From assembly GCA_023079485.1 (NCBI GenBank), contig CM041115.1, positions 47,396,156 through 47,460,155 on the forward strand: a DNA stretch of 64,000 nt, given 5' to 3'. Source of the stretch: Archilochus colubris. Taxonomy: Eukaryota > Chordata > Aves > Apodiformes > Trochilidae. Below, one piece after another: positions 22,301 through 35,822 of the stretch (its first letter is position 1; each line of letters opens with the position of its first letter). Made by a program: the position numbers and the translations under genes. Under the pieces are notes generated by a model that saw only the letters and a list, made by a program, of their open reading frames with translations, was not told where the DNA came from and did no database searches.

Positions 22301-25300
22301 CTAAAATACAGTTCTGTGGCTTTTCCTTCTCTTTATCTATGGACTTTATGGTCATTGAAGTTCAAAGAGATGAAGGGACATAGATGTCAAGTTAAGTGTA
22401 GCTTAGTGTGTTTGCTTATTTGAGGAATTAGTGTGAATGGTTGGAGGAATCAAATGATTTTTTAACAACGTGACTTCTTGAGCTCATACTCTACAGGACA
22501 TAACCAAAAGCAACTGCTATCAAACTCAGGTGTTCTATGACCTTTTGCCCTGATGGCATTCTCAGAGACCCTTAATCAATTTAGCCTTGAATCACTGGTG
22601 TCATAAGGTCAGTTGGCAAACATTATTGATACAAGCTGTCTGCTTTTCTAAAAGAGAAGGCATGTGAGATGGATTTGTAATTTGAAATATGAGAATTTTG
22701 TATTGTGTTTGATATCAGAAATGGAATAAATACTAACATATTGCAAGCTCTGTAGTGGGAGGTTTCCCTCATTGTTCTCCAGATACTTCAGAGAATTACA
22801 GCTGACTGTTACAGTATTTATTCTGCTCCTGCTTAGTAAGATAGGTCTGACAGGTTGGAAGAAAGACAAAAGGATCATCAAGGCTTTCTCTCCCCAATCC
22901 CCAAGGAATATCTCTGCAAATGGCAGTCCTACTCAGTAGTCAGTGAGTATGTTGTTTTGAGGAGGTGTACCATTGATTATTGCGATATGTAGCTGCCAGA
23001 TGGGGCAGAAATATAATAGCATAAACACATCAAGAAACATCATGATCAAAGATAAGTAAATGTCACCTTGTCTTACTGTTATCAGCTGAAGAACTGAATG
23101 CAATTACTTTGCTATTGTTCTAAATAATGTTCACCTAAGAGATAATAAAACTTACCTAGAACTGGCTATCTATATATAAAGGTAGAACTTTGACTTCTCA
23201 ACTCTTACCTCTAAAAGTAATACATGGATTTTCATTTTGATTTCATGTGCTAGAAATATCACCAATAACACTAACCTGAAAGCTTCCATATCATGTTTTA
23301 TAACTTTCCAAAGAATAACAGTCAGATTTTATCTGAGATAAAATTACTTACAAATGTCTTTTTCTTCACATGTGTTAATGATGTAATTTCCTTGTTGAAA
23401 ATGAAATCTCTGTGGGTTATGAAGCAGCAAAAGATTCTAATATTTTTTGTATCGTTAAATCAATTCCATTCCCCTTTTGCATTCTGCAAATTAATATAAA
23501 AGTAGTGAGTGAGATACTAATCTCCCATATTTTGCTGGATGTTTATGATAGTTTTGCCTTGTTCATGCTTTTGTGGCTGACCCCGAGCTTAGTAAATTAT
23601 TTCCCCCTGTAATTTTCAAAATGTCAGGACAAAAAAAAAAAAAAAAGAGCAATTTTTAAAATCTGTTTGACATTTTAAATACAAGCATAAACAGTAGTTC
23701 ATAATGAAGCTGTCTGTATCAGAAATGGGACTTAGAAATCAGTTTTACTATGGATTTCCTGTTGAACCGTAACTCTGGAATATGAGGTGGAGTTATGACA
23801 CCAGTTGGCCTCCTAAATGACATGTGTCTATTGAACTGATGAACTCTTTAGCTGTTCACTTGCTATTTGCATAGCAAGTGATAGAAATTGTTGATACATA
23901 GCCTTAGATAAAAGATGTGACATATTTATATTACACTGAACTGTCTGAATAAGAGACCAGGTTGTTGCTAAGGATACAAGAAAAAGTAGAATGATACAGC
24001 CACTGCTGCACTGGAAGATTACCTTTATCATTAAAAAAGGAAAAGAAGAATAATCAATTTTGTTATATATCTGCAGGTGACCATCCAACTATTCACCAGG
24101 AAACAATGATACAATTCTGACATTTTAATATTAAATCCTTTGTGCTGAATAACTTTCTAGATAGGAAGCCAGAAAAGATGCAAGATTTCCACAAGTATGA
24201 AACAGTATAATTTAAAAAACACCACTATGACTACATTAGTATTAATTGTTATAATAAATATTACAAAAATATTTTCCACCCTCAAATAGCAGCTTTTGTT
24301 GTTGTCATATTTCAAAACACTGCAGAATCAGTATTTTAAAACTTTCAGTGCTTGCTGTCAGCTTATTTAGATTATCCTGCCCAGTACAAGAAATAAGAAT
24401 TATAAATTAGGCTAGTTCATTAGGAGTGACTGAATTAAAATGTGTGCTTCACTAAGGTACAGGTATGCAGTTTTATGGCATATGTAACAAGGACATACTT
24501 GTGATTCTGAATCTTTATACAGACAGATTGAAGAGATTTCTTCTGTACAATATGGATGCAATCAAAGTCAGATGCATAGCCCTCAACAATTTGAGGAGGT
24601 AAGACTTTCACTTCACAAACATCACATATGTGTTTTCCTAAGCTATAACATAACCGTGAGCATATTTCTGATGATCTTAAGGTTTTTAATATTTTTTATT
24701 TTTATTTTTCTATTATTATTTTTTTGTTGGGCAGTCTGTTAACCATGTGATTCAACAGTAAGGGATGAAGAAAAGATAGAGACTATACCTGTACAATAGC
24801 ATTTACAAATCCATGGCCATGCAGGGCAGTATGTCCTGGGTCTAAGTAGGACAACATGAGGAATGTAAGTAGGAATGTAAGTAATTTCCATTTACTTCAG
24901 GTTTCTCCCGTGGCTGGAAGGAAGGGCAAGCGAAAAATTGATAGACATTCTCACAGGGAGAACAAATTAATAGCAGCATTTGACCATGTTAGTAAAGGAA
25001 TAAACAATCATCAATCTGTATATCCTGTTCTCTCAGGTGAAGATGTCCAGGCAGGCTTCATCATTGCCTACATTAAATTATTCATTTTCCCACCTGAATA
25101 TGAAATATTGTTTTGTGGACTCTGCTCTGGCTCATACTATCAGATATCTGGTGCTCATAGCATTTTAATTTCTATTGCAGAACCAATAGAACATATACAC
25201 TAAACTAAAGTCAGGGAAACTAAAATCAAGAGAATAGACATGAAAAATTTGGGACAGAAGCCCTAAAAGGAATACAAAGAATGGAGAGAAGTGTCCTTAG

Positions 25301-28300
25301 ATTATTTCAATACCAAAAATGCTTTACTTAGTTTATCATAGGGGAAGGTAATGTTTCTCTGGCAAACAGTTTAAATAATTAGATCTTGCATGGCTTTTAA
25401 TTCCAGTATTGTGTTCTTAGAAGGGGTCAGTTTAGCAGCCAACTCTGAACTCTTCTTTTAAATAAATCTTAGAGCTTTCAAGATTCATTATTGTCCAGAA
25501 AGTCTGACAAGTCTCAGAGTCACAACTTCCATTATATGTTAGTTTTCTAGTGGCTATGCAATAGTTGAAGTTGAGCTACCTTTTAACAGGTTTGGAAATG
25601 AAAAAACTTAGCTTTTTAAAATGTCAAAATGTCACTTTGCTGAAAGATTCCTTGGGTTTTTAAGTTGACTCTTTTTTTTTTTTTTCTTAAACTCTAGAAG
25701 TGTTACAGGGTTCAAGGGATTCCTGTTACCACCAGCTAATGCTATTATTTTGTTTTGAAGGTTGTGAGGCAATTCAATAGTCCAAACTGAAAGTCATCAG
25801 ATAATAATTTTATTAGTTTTACAAAGGTAATAATTTTACTGCTTTTTACTAGGTGTCACTGCCCTTTGCACATCTCATCTTGCTCAATATAATTTGAGGT
25901 ACAGGGATGGAGATGATGGAAAATAATATTCTGAGATAGACAAAGTTAAAGACCAGAAGGTGGGATTCTTTTCTTCTTGAAGAGATTAAGAATCTTCCCA
26001 CTGGCATGCGGTTGTTTTTTTACCCCCCATGTTTATGTCCATTCTTTTATTGAGGTTCTTGATTGTAATTTGTTCTTGTATTTTGCTTTTCTTATGGACA
26101 TTGGGCCACTTCCAAGAGATCTGGACATTTGAAAACAAAATCATACAAACATATTATTATTACAAGTATAGGTTGTCTGGTTTGGATGTGTAGGGAAATC
26201 CAAGTTTTTTTCTATCTATATAATAGAGATGGTAACAACCTGGTCTCACACAAGTTAGCATAGTGGAAATTTGTGAAATAATTCTTCGGGATTTGTTTAT
26301 TTGTTTGTTTTGCATATATACAGAATTCCTTTATTCTAGAACTGAGCTTTAATCACTTTTATAGGGAATCCCTAATTATATCAAATTTGGTATCCCAATC
26401 CAAGGTCATTATAGAATACTCTACCTTAGCTGTCCTAAAATAAAAAATTCCTCTTTACAGTAGAAAGATCTGTTTTTGTAATGTAAGCGAAAGTGTCAAA
26501 AGATAAAGACACTGTATGAGATGGAGATTCAAGAGCTCTTCATTAAACTGGGAGCCTCTTTCAGAAAAAATATAAGAAAATACACCTTCAAAAATAAAAG
26601 GATGATGATGAACTGCACTTATTCTGATGGTGTCTGTCTTAACAGGATTTGAAGTCCTATAGGTTTAAAAAGAGAACATTCTGAATATAAGATGACCCAG
26701 TTTTCTCAACTGCTTTGGCGTGTGTTCACTGGGCTGCTTCTTGGGCTACATGAAATGGTTCGGTAAGTAAAAAGAATTTTGGTTAAGGGCACGGAGTTCT
26801 GCTGTTAAATGCCTGTTTGTTACAAATTTACTTTTCTTCACAACAATTAATGAAATTTTAGAGAAGGCATATTGCCAACAGAATTTAAAATGGATGAGCA
26901 ACTCCCAAACTCTCATAGTCTTGTTTTGATTTTACTCCAGTTCTTTCTCCCAAGCTGTGAAGAGTACTGCAGTATTCATATTGATGTAAACTAATTTATT
27001 CCTGAGCTGTAGATCTGGTTTCAGCTGCATTGACTTATCAATTTCTTCAGGAACTAATATGCAAATATTGTTGATCTATCAGATTGCCAGTGTGTTTGTA
27101 GAACAAATGTTGAATATCACTATATTAGTTGGTGCATCATGCTTATTTGATTCATGACTTCTAAATGTTCTCTAGATTTATCTTCCCAGCAAACTCTTTG
27201 AATATATAGTATTGCATTTCTTCTAGCTAGGAGGAACTAACTGTAAAAGGATAGTTTGTTTCTAAAATCTTTTTCAGTGCAATATTTTCTTTAATTATGG
27301 TTTTATGTGAAGTGTCTGGGGACCTATGTGTTACAGACACTATAAAAGAGATTTCTGGTTAGAACAGAAGGAAAGTGACAGAATTTTCATGTTGTGGCTA
27401 TTTGGAGTCAAATCAGTGCAGCAAGAGGGTGGGATGGTTCAGTTTTGCTATGTCTTTTACCTACATGAGCACATATGTGAGAAATACAACAAGTTTCTTT
27501 TCTTTCACAGAGGATGTCAGACAGCAGAGTGGTGTCAGTGACCCAGCTGTAATTTCTCCTGGGGTGTCTAATACAAATCATTGATCTAATTTGAGCTAGT
27601 GCAACCAACTCCCATATAGGCAATTTGAACTTTTCATTAGAAATGGGGTGAGAAGTAATGAACACCAGTTGAAAATAAAACAACTTTGGTTAGATATTGG
27701 AAATCATTTACTAATCCTCTGGGGTGAACTACATAAGGAAATCGTGACTATCCTGAAAAAAACAGTCAAGGAACACATGCTGCAAGCTGTGATATAGAAA
27801 TATTTTGGGTCAGGATGGTAAGTAGAATGATAGTCTGAAATCCCATTTTTAGGATGTGTTTTGAGAATATTTTGAGGGCAGGCCACTAAGAACTGGCTAA
27901 ATTGCATGCTTTAAAGTTTTCATTTTTAATTATTACACTGTGTTACAGAATCTAAGAGATCCAAGTGGAAATCAGAACAAATACATAATCTCATTAAGGC
28001 AATGGATCAATGCCAGATTCTGACTCATTCTCTGGATAGCTTTTCCTCTCTAAGCTCACTCAAGGGAAAAGAGTTTTCTCAGGCCATCACGATTCCCTTC
28101 CAAGAGCCAGACCTATGTGTTAGACATGGACTCTCAGTTTTGTTACCTCTCCATCTGAGCCTTCAAAATATACACGGCCTCCGTTTCACATAGTACTAAA
28201 ATACTTAGCAAATATATGTGAGTTGCCAGGTAACTACAGAATTCTGATTTTAGAGTTTGCCAATGGGACAGCAGAGTTCAGGCTGCCCATCTGTTGCATC

Positions 28301-30276
28301 ATGAACATTATGATTTGCTCTTCAATAAGATTGAAACAATTTTTAAAAATTTTTTTAAAATTTCTTTTTTATCAGCAGAAGCCACTTAACCTGAAAATGT
28401 TTTCACACAGTGAATTTCTCACTATTTGCATAAACTCTCCAAGTGGCTTACTTTATTAGGCTTTTCTTAGGAATATAGGCGAGATGCTTATTTGAAAACT
28501 CTTCAAGAATTCCTGTGTATTGTTCTAGTTTTGAAAGTGTGTCTGGATAAAGAGTCACCACTGGTGAACCTCATGGTATCCAGCTAGTCATCCTGAGTTA
28601 ACTTTCTCATCCTGAGTTAGTTTTTCATCTGCAATAATAAACATTTTCAAATGCAGGGGTTATACTGGTTATGCAAAATTCTCTGCAATATGTGTTTTGG
28701 TTTTTTTTTTCACAATGAGAAAGATACATTTCCTCAATAGCGAACTTAATGTAAGCCATAACCTCAGTCTTCTCCCTTTAACTCTACGGACTTAAAATCA
28801 AAAGGATTTTAAGGACATAACGTCATAAAATCAAAATCTCCTAGTTGTTGCTCTAGTTCTTGGCAGTCACACTGTGTGCAAGAGACACTTCTAAGATAGG
28901 TAAAAATGTAGATATTGTGCTGCTTTTTAGTGAGACAAGAAATGTTTCATCTGATACCACTTACCTTAAAATATTCTTTCAAAAACAAGTTTATTTAACC
29001 AGGAAAAAAAAATATCAGCACAATTGGAAAATGCTATTAGTCCAGCCACTCTACTAGAAGTTAAGGCTGACACTACTGGCTACTTATAAAATTACTTTAT
29101 AGAACTATTACTTATATTATTACTTATAGAATTATTTTATTTTTTAAACAAAAGCAAAAATATAACCAGGAATATAAAATTAATCTGCACTTTCATAATC
29201 TGGGGGTTGTATAAGTGGCACCACATTTGCAGGGAAATGGAAATGAATTTCTATTTTGGTTTATCTCCTCAAAGCCACTGTACTCTTGCAGAACCAAAGG
29301 AATTTTTGCAGCTTTAGTACTCCAGATTTTGTAAGCTAAGTAGTATTTTTTCTGTGAAGTAGTGCAAACTTTTCCACATGCATGTCACAAAATTCGTTTT
29401 TTGGAGCAGTTTTATCCTGGTATGGGCTTTCCTCGCACATGCTGACTAGTGACTCTTATACATTCTGGTTTTATCTGGCTTCTCACAGAGGCAGGAATAT
29501 TTCAGGGGTGAGTCATAATCATTTTTGTCTTCTATGTTTCCTACTGTCTCAGCGCAAGGGGAGATATTTTTGGCATATTTTTTGCCTAGTGATCTAAATA
29601 TGCTGGGCTTTTGTTTCCTACTTAGTTGTGTAAAGCATATGGTATTTGAATTGTACTTGCCATAAAATGCTATTGAGTATAATTCATAAAATGTATGAGA
29701 CATTCTCTGATGTTGTTACTTGCTGAAGATTCTTTTCTGTTGGTTCAAAAATCTATTTTTATGGTAGACATTATGATACTTACATAGCAAGAATGGCTTC
29801 TTCTCACATGTTTCAGGAACATGTTTATGAATTTCTGATCTTCTCTTTCTTTGCACTTACATTTGATTTTGGAAGGGATGGATGCTCCTAGAAGAATAAT
29901 TCTTGTGTTTTTTTTTTAAATATCACTGCTCTCCATATACTTAGAGAACGATACCTCAATGACTGTAGAGGACTTCTGACTAAAATGATTTATAACTAAA
30001 TACTACCAGGTCTATAAACTTGTACCTACTATTCCAAAAACCTGTCCGACTTATGAATACTAAAGTCACTTCTAAAGAATGTAAAGCAGTGTTGCTGTCC
30101 TTGAACAGTGTTCAAGGAAGATACATTGACATTGATAATGTAAATATTTTTACAAGTCCACTGAAGTCCTACTAATCTGAGGCAAAATATCAGAAAAGCT
30201 GCTGCAGTGTTAGTGTTCAGATGACAAAAGATTAGAATACAAGTAATGAGTCCTACAGTGGGGTTAGTGTTGATGC
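19347..30276. other. Repeat-poor, gene-free stretch (10.9 kb)
   Basis: I recognise no gene, exon, CR1, LTR or CpG island here. Reading frames are short and random-looking. A weak CR1-like string, CAGGTTGGAAGA followed by GGATCATCAAGG (about 22,853-22,885), is too short to call. Given the density of repeats on both sides, this is the longest unexplained block in the window. It could be unique intergenic or intronic sequence, possibly with conserved noncoding elements that cannot be seen from one genome. Confidence 0.6.
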
Positions 30277-31372
30277 ATAAAGGAAGAGCAAGTGACGTCA
30301 TCTACTTGGAGTTGTACAAAGCATTTAACACTGTCTTGCATGACATCATTGTCTCTAAACTGAGGAGACATTAATGTGGTGAATGAACTACTTGGTGGAT
30401 AAAGAATTGTCTGGGTGGTCATACTGAAAGAACTGTTGCTTGATTTCCAGGAGCAGTGATGAGTGCCATTCCTCAGTGGGACCTGTCCTACCTAACATCT
30501 TTGTCTGCAATATGGATACTTGAATTAAGTGCACTCTCAGCAAGTTTGATGATGACACCAAGATGTGAGGTGTGGTCAACACATTAGGAGGAAGGGAGGC
30601 CATCCAGAGGAACTTTGGCAGGCTTCAGAGGTGGGCCCATGCCAGCTTTGTGAAGTTCAATAAGATGAAACAAAAGATCCTGCAGACGGATCAGGTCGGT
30701 CTCAAACACAAATACATGGTGGGTGGAGAACAGATTGAGACCTGCCCTGAGGAAAAGGACTTGGGGTGTTGGTTGATGAGAAGCTCATGATGAGCTTGCT
30801 GTGTGTGTTTGCAGCCCAGAAAGTCAACTGCATCCTGGGCTGCATCAAGAGTCAAAGGAGGTGACTCTTCCCTTCTACTGTGCTCTAGTGAGACCCCACC
30901 TAGAGTACTGTTTCCAGTTCTGGAGCCCCTATCCAAGGAAATGGAAGTGTTGGGGCAAGTTCAGAGGAAGGCCACCAAGATGATAAGAAGGCTGGAGCAT
31001 ATCTCCCATGAAGATGAGCTGTTCAGCCTGGAAAAGAGAAGGCTTCAGGGAGACCTTCCAATATCTGAAGAGACCCTCCAGGAAAGCTGGGGAGGCACTT
31101 TTTACAAGGGAATGTAAAAACATTCCCAAGATAGGACAAGGGGTAATATTTTCAAACTGCAAGAGGACAGATTTAGATAAGAGATGAGGAAGAAATTATT
31201 TCTTGTGAGGGTGGTGAGACACCAGAGAAGGTGTGTATGGCCCCCGCCCTGGAAGTGTTCACAGTCAGACTGTTGAGCAGCCTAGTCTATCAAAATGTGT
31301 CCCTGACCATGGCAGGGAGGTTCAGAGTAGATTTGTGAAGTCCCTTCCAACCTAATCTATGATCTCCATAGT
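30277..31372 (+). mobile_element. CR1 LINE with decayed reverse transcriptase domain
   Basis: A 1.1-kb sense CR1 covering RT motif A through the 3' end. Motif A reads VIYLELYKAFNTV (30,297-30,335). The catalytic Asp of the usual Y-L-D-L is replaced by Glu (codon 30,309-30,311). Motif C, normally F-A-D-D, reads F-D-D-D (30,545-30,556). Later blocks are [12 protein letters not shown], then [15 protein letters not shown] in a different frame (30,801-30,983), then [16 protein letters not shown] and [12 protein letters not shown] in a third frame. The 3' end carries TGAAGTCCCTTCCAACC and a worn octamer tail (about 31,355-31,372). Frameshifts and active-site changes make it non-functional. It is 5'-truncated. 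Confidence 0.94.
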
Positions 31373-31589
31373 TTTAGTTTAAATGAAAATAAGTCCTCTG
31401 AAGCACGATTTTTTTAATTTCTTTTTTTTTTTACATGGTTGTAAGTTAAATTAATAAAAAACAATGGTATAGTTGTAATAGCTAAGCTTATACTAAGGGT
31501 TAATATAATAATGCATATGATCATGTTTAAAAATGTTACTGTTCTTTGATATTGATAGATCAAATATTAGTGAACATTAGGCACTGGCT

Positions 31590-31912
31590 GGTGAATCTAC
31601 AACTACCTGAAAGGATGCTGTAGGGAGATGGGTGCTGGCCTCAAGTAAATAATCACAGGACTGGAGGAAATGGCTTGAAGCTGTGCCAGGGGAGGTTTAG
31701 ACTAGGAAGAATTTCATTATCAAACGAGTAGTCAGGCACTGTAACAGGCTGTCCAGGGAGTTAGTTGAGTCACTATCCCTGGGTGTATTAAAAAAACATG
31801 TAAATGAGTCACTTCGGGACATGCTTTAGTGTGTACGGAGGGTTTTTTGTGTTGAAAGTTGGACTCGGTGATCTTAGAGGTCTTTTTCAACCATGACAAT
31901 TCTTTGATCTTT
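31590..31912 (+). mobile_element. CR1 LINE 3' fragment
   Basis: A second sense CR1 3' piece about 220 bp after the previous one. It begins with TCTACAACTACCTGAAAGGA. It continues with 'GGTGCTGGCCTCAAGTAA' and 'CAGGCTGTCCAGGGAGTTAG', and ends near 'GTTGGACTCGGTGATCTTAG' and a degenerate TTCTTTGATCTTTG tail. The terminal sequence differs from the copy at 30,277, so it is a separate insertion from another CR1 subfamily, similar to the copies at 16,757 and 44,290. Confidence 0.88.
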
Positions 31913-31956
31913 GGAAGTGTATTTCTTTTCAATATTCTACCAGTGATCTGGAAGTA

Positions 31957-32755
31957 TGTCACGGTCTGTAACTATTAATATTTTATATTTTGTTTGTGAG
32001 GAAATACTAGCCACTGCGCATATACTACAAACTGCAAAAGTAACCAGCTTTATGTTTTGAACAGATTACAAAAGTTATTTCAGGGAAAATAACACCACCT
32101 TGAAAGAAGTCTTAGGAAGGAGTTAATAGTGGGAGAGAAACACAGGGAAAACAGGTTTTTAAACAAATTGATTATCCTAGGGAAAGGGCTATTAAGGAAA
32201 GAAAGAGGACAATTAGCACTCTTTTCACCCTCCAAGAAAATCGAAAATCGCCTCCTCACCGCTGGGATCGCTGCCTCTTTGAAGTCACAGTGGGGTTGCT
32301 CTCTGATGCTCCTTGGTGCTTCTCCTTGGTGCTGCCTCCCCTTGCTTCTGTTCACTTCGCTTCTGATTTTCGCCTTTTTTCTCTGAATTTTTATAGTAAA
32401 AAGTTCCTTCTTCTCATCAATTATTGCCAGAGGTTGCAAATTGGTAAATGCAGGTCTTCCCTTTGTCTTCAGGGTTTCCGGGAATTCTTTAATTCTTGTA
32501 TCTGGTACCAATTTGCATTAGCTGCTTAAGCCACCTGGTAAGTCCGGTGGCTTATCAGGAGTCATTCTGATTAGCATTTTGATGAGATTAGTCTTGATAC
32601 ATTTAAAGATTCTAAACAGGGAAAAGGAGGTACTGGAGTGGAGGGGGTTTTGCTGACAGAAATAGGTTTGATACATTTTAAATAGTGTAAACAGAAAGCC
32701 AGGGGTTTTCTGATTCAAGAGGCAATATTTCTGTTTTCATTGTATCCACATTACA
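31957..32755 (-). mobile_element. Solo LTR of an endogenous retrovirus (antisense)
   Basis: A 799-bp solitary LTR. The + strand begins TGTCACGGTCTGTAAC and ends TGTATCCACATTACA. It is bounded by a perfect 5-bp target duplication AAGTA (31,952-31,956 and 32,756-32,760). In the antisense direction it starts TGTAATG and ends CCGTGACA, and a TATAAAA box lies about 360 nt from the start (plus-strand 32,388-32,394). This is the usual U3 layout and sets the orientation. A 143-codon antisense frame (32,080-32,511) lies inside the LTR and looks like chance coding, not a gene. The CCGTGACA end is shared with the LTR at 18,534. The family is not assigned, though the 5-bp duplication suits ERVL-type elements. 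Confidence 0.8.
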
Positions 32756-32760
32756 AAGTA

Positions 32761-35401
32761 GGTTATAAATATATGACATCCTGAGATTATTTAAAGGGGG
32801 TGAAAATGTATATAATGGAAATAGTCACCTGCATCTGTTGGTAATGTCAGTCTTTTCAAAAGAAGTTTGATTTCATACACCCAGTCACAAAGCCATGAAG
32901 CCGGAGATAGGGAGTAATACTGATGTATACACAGTGCAGCCTCTAACTGGGAAACCTGGGGAAATTAATATCCATGTATCCTAATATGAACTCCTGGGAT
33001 GATACTCTGGCAGCAAATGCAAACCAAATTTTTATTTAAATGCAAGAAGAAGGTTTCTGACTCTTTGCCTTTGTATGCATTCTTGGTGATACTGACACTG
33101 CAGTTCTGTTCCCCACAGATTAAAGAATTCGAAGCGTCACAAAAAATATTTCAGAGTTGAAATGACAGCTTAAATGTAAAGACTGCAAATGTCAAGAACT
33201 GTGATGCAGAAAATCTGATGAGATGATCGAGTCCATTCTGACCTTAGATCTCTGAATATGAATCATAAGTTGAGGCTTCTTCCTTGGACTTCGATACAGT
33301 CTAGATATGAAGTATTTTCTGGCTACACTCACACTTACTACATTTGATTATACAGTGCTTTTTTTTTTTTACTGGTGAATATTCCAGTATAGATGGACCT
33401 TTCTCCTTCAGGCATGGAGGTTTTTTGGACCTGTGTGTATGTCAGAAGACAGACAGAAAAACATGCCAAAACAGTGCCAATTTTCAAAATCTTTTCTGAA
33501 GTTGTGCCTGACAAGAGATTGGATTATAGACATTTTTTCCAATTGGCACTGTAGTTTGTTATCTGAACAATTTCAGTAACATTTGTGACTTTTGGGCTGT
33601 GCCACCTTAAATTTAAACACCATTTCTGAGCAAAAGATAGTGCTTTTTTTCATAATTTGATTTTCAAATGCAGTTTCAATTTTATTTGACTTTAATTCAG
33701 CAGTACAGATTCTAATATTTAAATACTGTTCTCTGGCTGTTGGCCTGTTGAGTCACTTTTACATCAGAACAGGATATTATATTGGCCTATAAAGTACAAT
33801 TGGTAGTCTGTTGTCAGTCACTTATATCAATGAATGTTGTAACTCTAATTCAGGTTCTTTAGTCTGAAGTCAGCCATGCTACTTAATCTTTTAGAACAGC
33901 TACACAATGAAACCTTCTCAGACTAATGGATTCAGGCGTATCTCCTTGGCTGATACCCAGAAATTGATTGTTAGTTTCTTTCTTCCTTTTGTCTGCCTTT
34001 AGCTGAGAGAAGTGCTTTAGAGCAAAAAACCTCTTTTCCATCCTCAGGGAAGGCTGTCTTTATCCACACAGGACCACATCCCCCCCAGCCCTAGGAGCTG
34101 TAAGAGGGAGACATCTTTTCCTCACCACCAAAAAGCATCCTTTCCTTACATAGCCTGCAATGGCCAGGAAAATCATACCTATTTTTTGAGTTCACAGTGT
34201 GGTTCCTCAGTTAGGAACTATTTGAAGGGTGAAAGGACTGGAACATATTGCAAAAAGAAGCCAAACTGCTCTTCCCAGCCATTAAGCTGAGCTAAAGTAA
34301 CTGTGTGCAAAACTAAAGCAGAGTTCAAACATTTGGTTTCTCAGTACATCAAAGCTATTGGGGGAGAGCAATAATAATTTTGAAAGACAGAGGTAGACAG
34401 TGATTATTGCAGAAATTTTGTCTGAACATTAAATTAGTGAAGCCAAGTGTGTGCTTCTTGCATGTCATGCATTGAAAAGCATGCCTTTGACCTTTGGTCT
34501 CCCTTCCCCTGAGACCTATTTCTCCTTCATTATGGAGAGAGCACTTTTCCGTATTAGAATCACCCTCTCACCACTGTCAAACTGACTGATTAATTTTTCC
34601 TATTTTTCATGCACCTTCATAACTCCTCTTTCCATTTACAAACCCTTATTTTATGCATCAATGCTTAGATGTATAAGTAAACCTAAGTGCTGCAGGGTAA
34701 AATATAGATCTTTAAACTCCAGCCTAGCTACTTCTGAACTCAGGACTATGTGGTGGACAGGGCCAGCAATGTTTTCCTTACAGAACTGCCAGTGTGCTTG
34801 AGTAGCTGATAATGAGCATGCACAACAGGACATCAGGGTTTGCTAGCAGGAAGCATTTGGTTTTCTGGCTCCCACTCAAGCTTACTTAAGTCTGAAACTA
34901 AGTATTTCTCAATGTCTTAGAGTACACTACTCTGGATCAGCTTAGTACCAGGAGAAGTGACCAGACTTTTCCACAAGACCCATGATCACACTATTTACTG
35001 TGCATGAATGGGACTCAATTTCGATCATTTTCTGTCTTGTCTCCCACATCTCAGGTGAATTCTCTGCCTGTATGATGAGTAGAATATTTGAGGGTAAGTC
35101 TTGCTAAACCCTTCTTGCTGCATTTCATGAAATAAAGGAACATTAAACTATACAAGAAAGGAGACCTCTTCCACCCTTCTCATCTTTCAGTGCCACAAAC
35201 AGTTGCTTATGAAATCAATGTCTCACCAGCTGAAGTCACTTCTGAAGCCTAAAAGACTCTTTTAAGCTAAAACCAGTCTCCACAATTGATTCTAAAACTT
35301 ATGTACAACTTTTGTTTAATTAACCAAGAAAATGTAGCACTGAAGAAGGAAATTTGGGGTAGCGTCTCCTAGAAACAGCAAAGGTACACTGTAATAGTGT
35401 A
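32761..35401. other. No recognised gene or repeat (2.6 kb)
   Basis: AT-rich noncoding sequence. No exon, CpG cluster or repeat family is recognised. Confidence 0.55.
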
Positions 35402-35482
35402 TAGAATCATAGTGACTGAGACCAAAGGCACCTCTGGAGCTCATCTGATCCACCATCCTTCTGCTAAATGCTTGAATCAGGT
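35402..35482 (-). mobile_element. CR1 LINE 3' terminal fragment (antisense, short)
   Basis: Opens with AGAATCATAGTGACTGAGAC and runs through a degenerate GGCACCTCTGGAGCTCATCT block typical of the CR1 3' end. Only about 80 bp is recognisable, and it is worn. Confidence 0.6.
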
Positions 35483-35767
35483 TGTAACATAAATCCTATT
35501 TTTTATGTTTCAGATGAAGACCAGGATTACTTCAGCATAAGTTTCAGTTTAAAGCTATAGGGGGAAAAAAAAAAGTATGATTGGAGGTGGATTTGGATTT
35601 TTTATATGAAAACTGACAAATTAATTGTAGTGATTTTTCTTGAACTAAATGGAATAGGAACAGTGTAGTGTCCAATGTGCATCAAAAATGTGAGCACATA
35701 GCAGTAAACTGCCTCTTGCCAGCTTTCCCACTTTGGTATCAACATTTTTACACTTAAGTGTTACATT

Positions 35768-35822
35768 TGGGGTTGGACTAGATGATCTTGAAAGGCTCTT
35801 CCAACCTAAGCCATTCTGTGGC
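35768..35822 (+). mobile_element. CR1 LINE 3' terminal fragment (short)
   Basis: Contains GGGGTTGGACTAGATGATCT, then GGCTCTTCCAACCTAAGCCA and a worn TTCTGTGG tail. This is the last 55 bp or so of a sense CR1. It is about 290 bp from an antisense CR1 end. Confidence 0.75.

Noticed and set aside
22853..22885. CR1-like string CAGGTTGGAAGA followed by GGATCATCAAGG
   Set aside because: Only about 30 bp are similar to the CR1 3' end, with no flanking CR1 blocks. Too short to call.
24856..25203. 115-codon + strand frame considered as a small gene
   Set aside because: Alternative stretches are random-looking, there is no known domain, and there are no promoter or splice signals nearby.
32080..32511. 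143-codon antisense frame
   Set aside because: It lies wholly inside the solo LTR at 31,957-32,755, crossing its TATA box. LTRs of this type do not encode proteins, and the translation matches no retroviral domain that I know.
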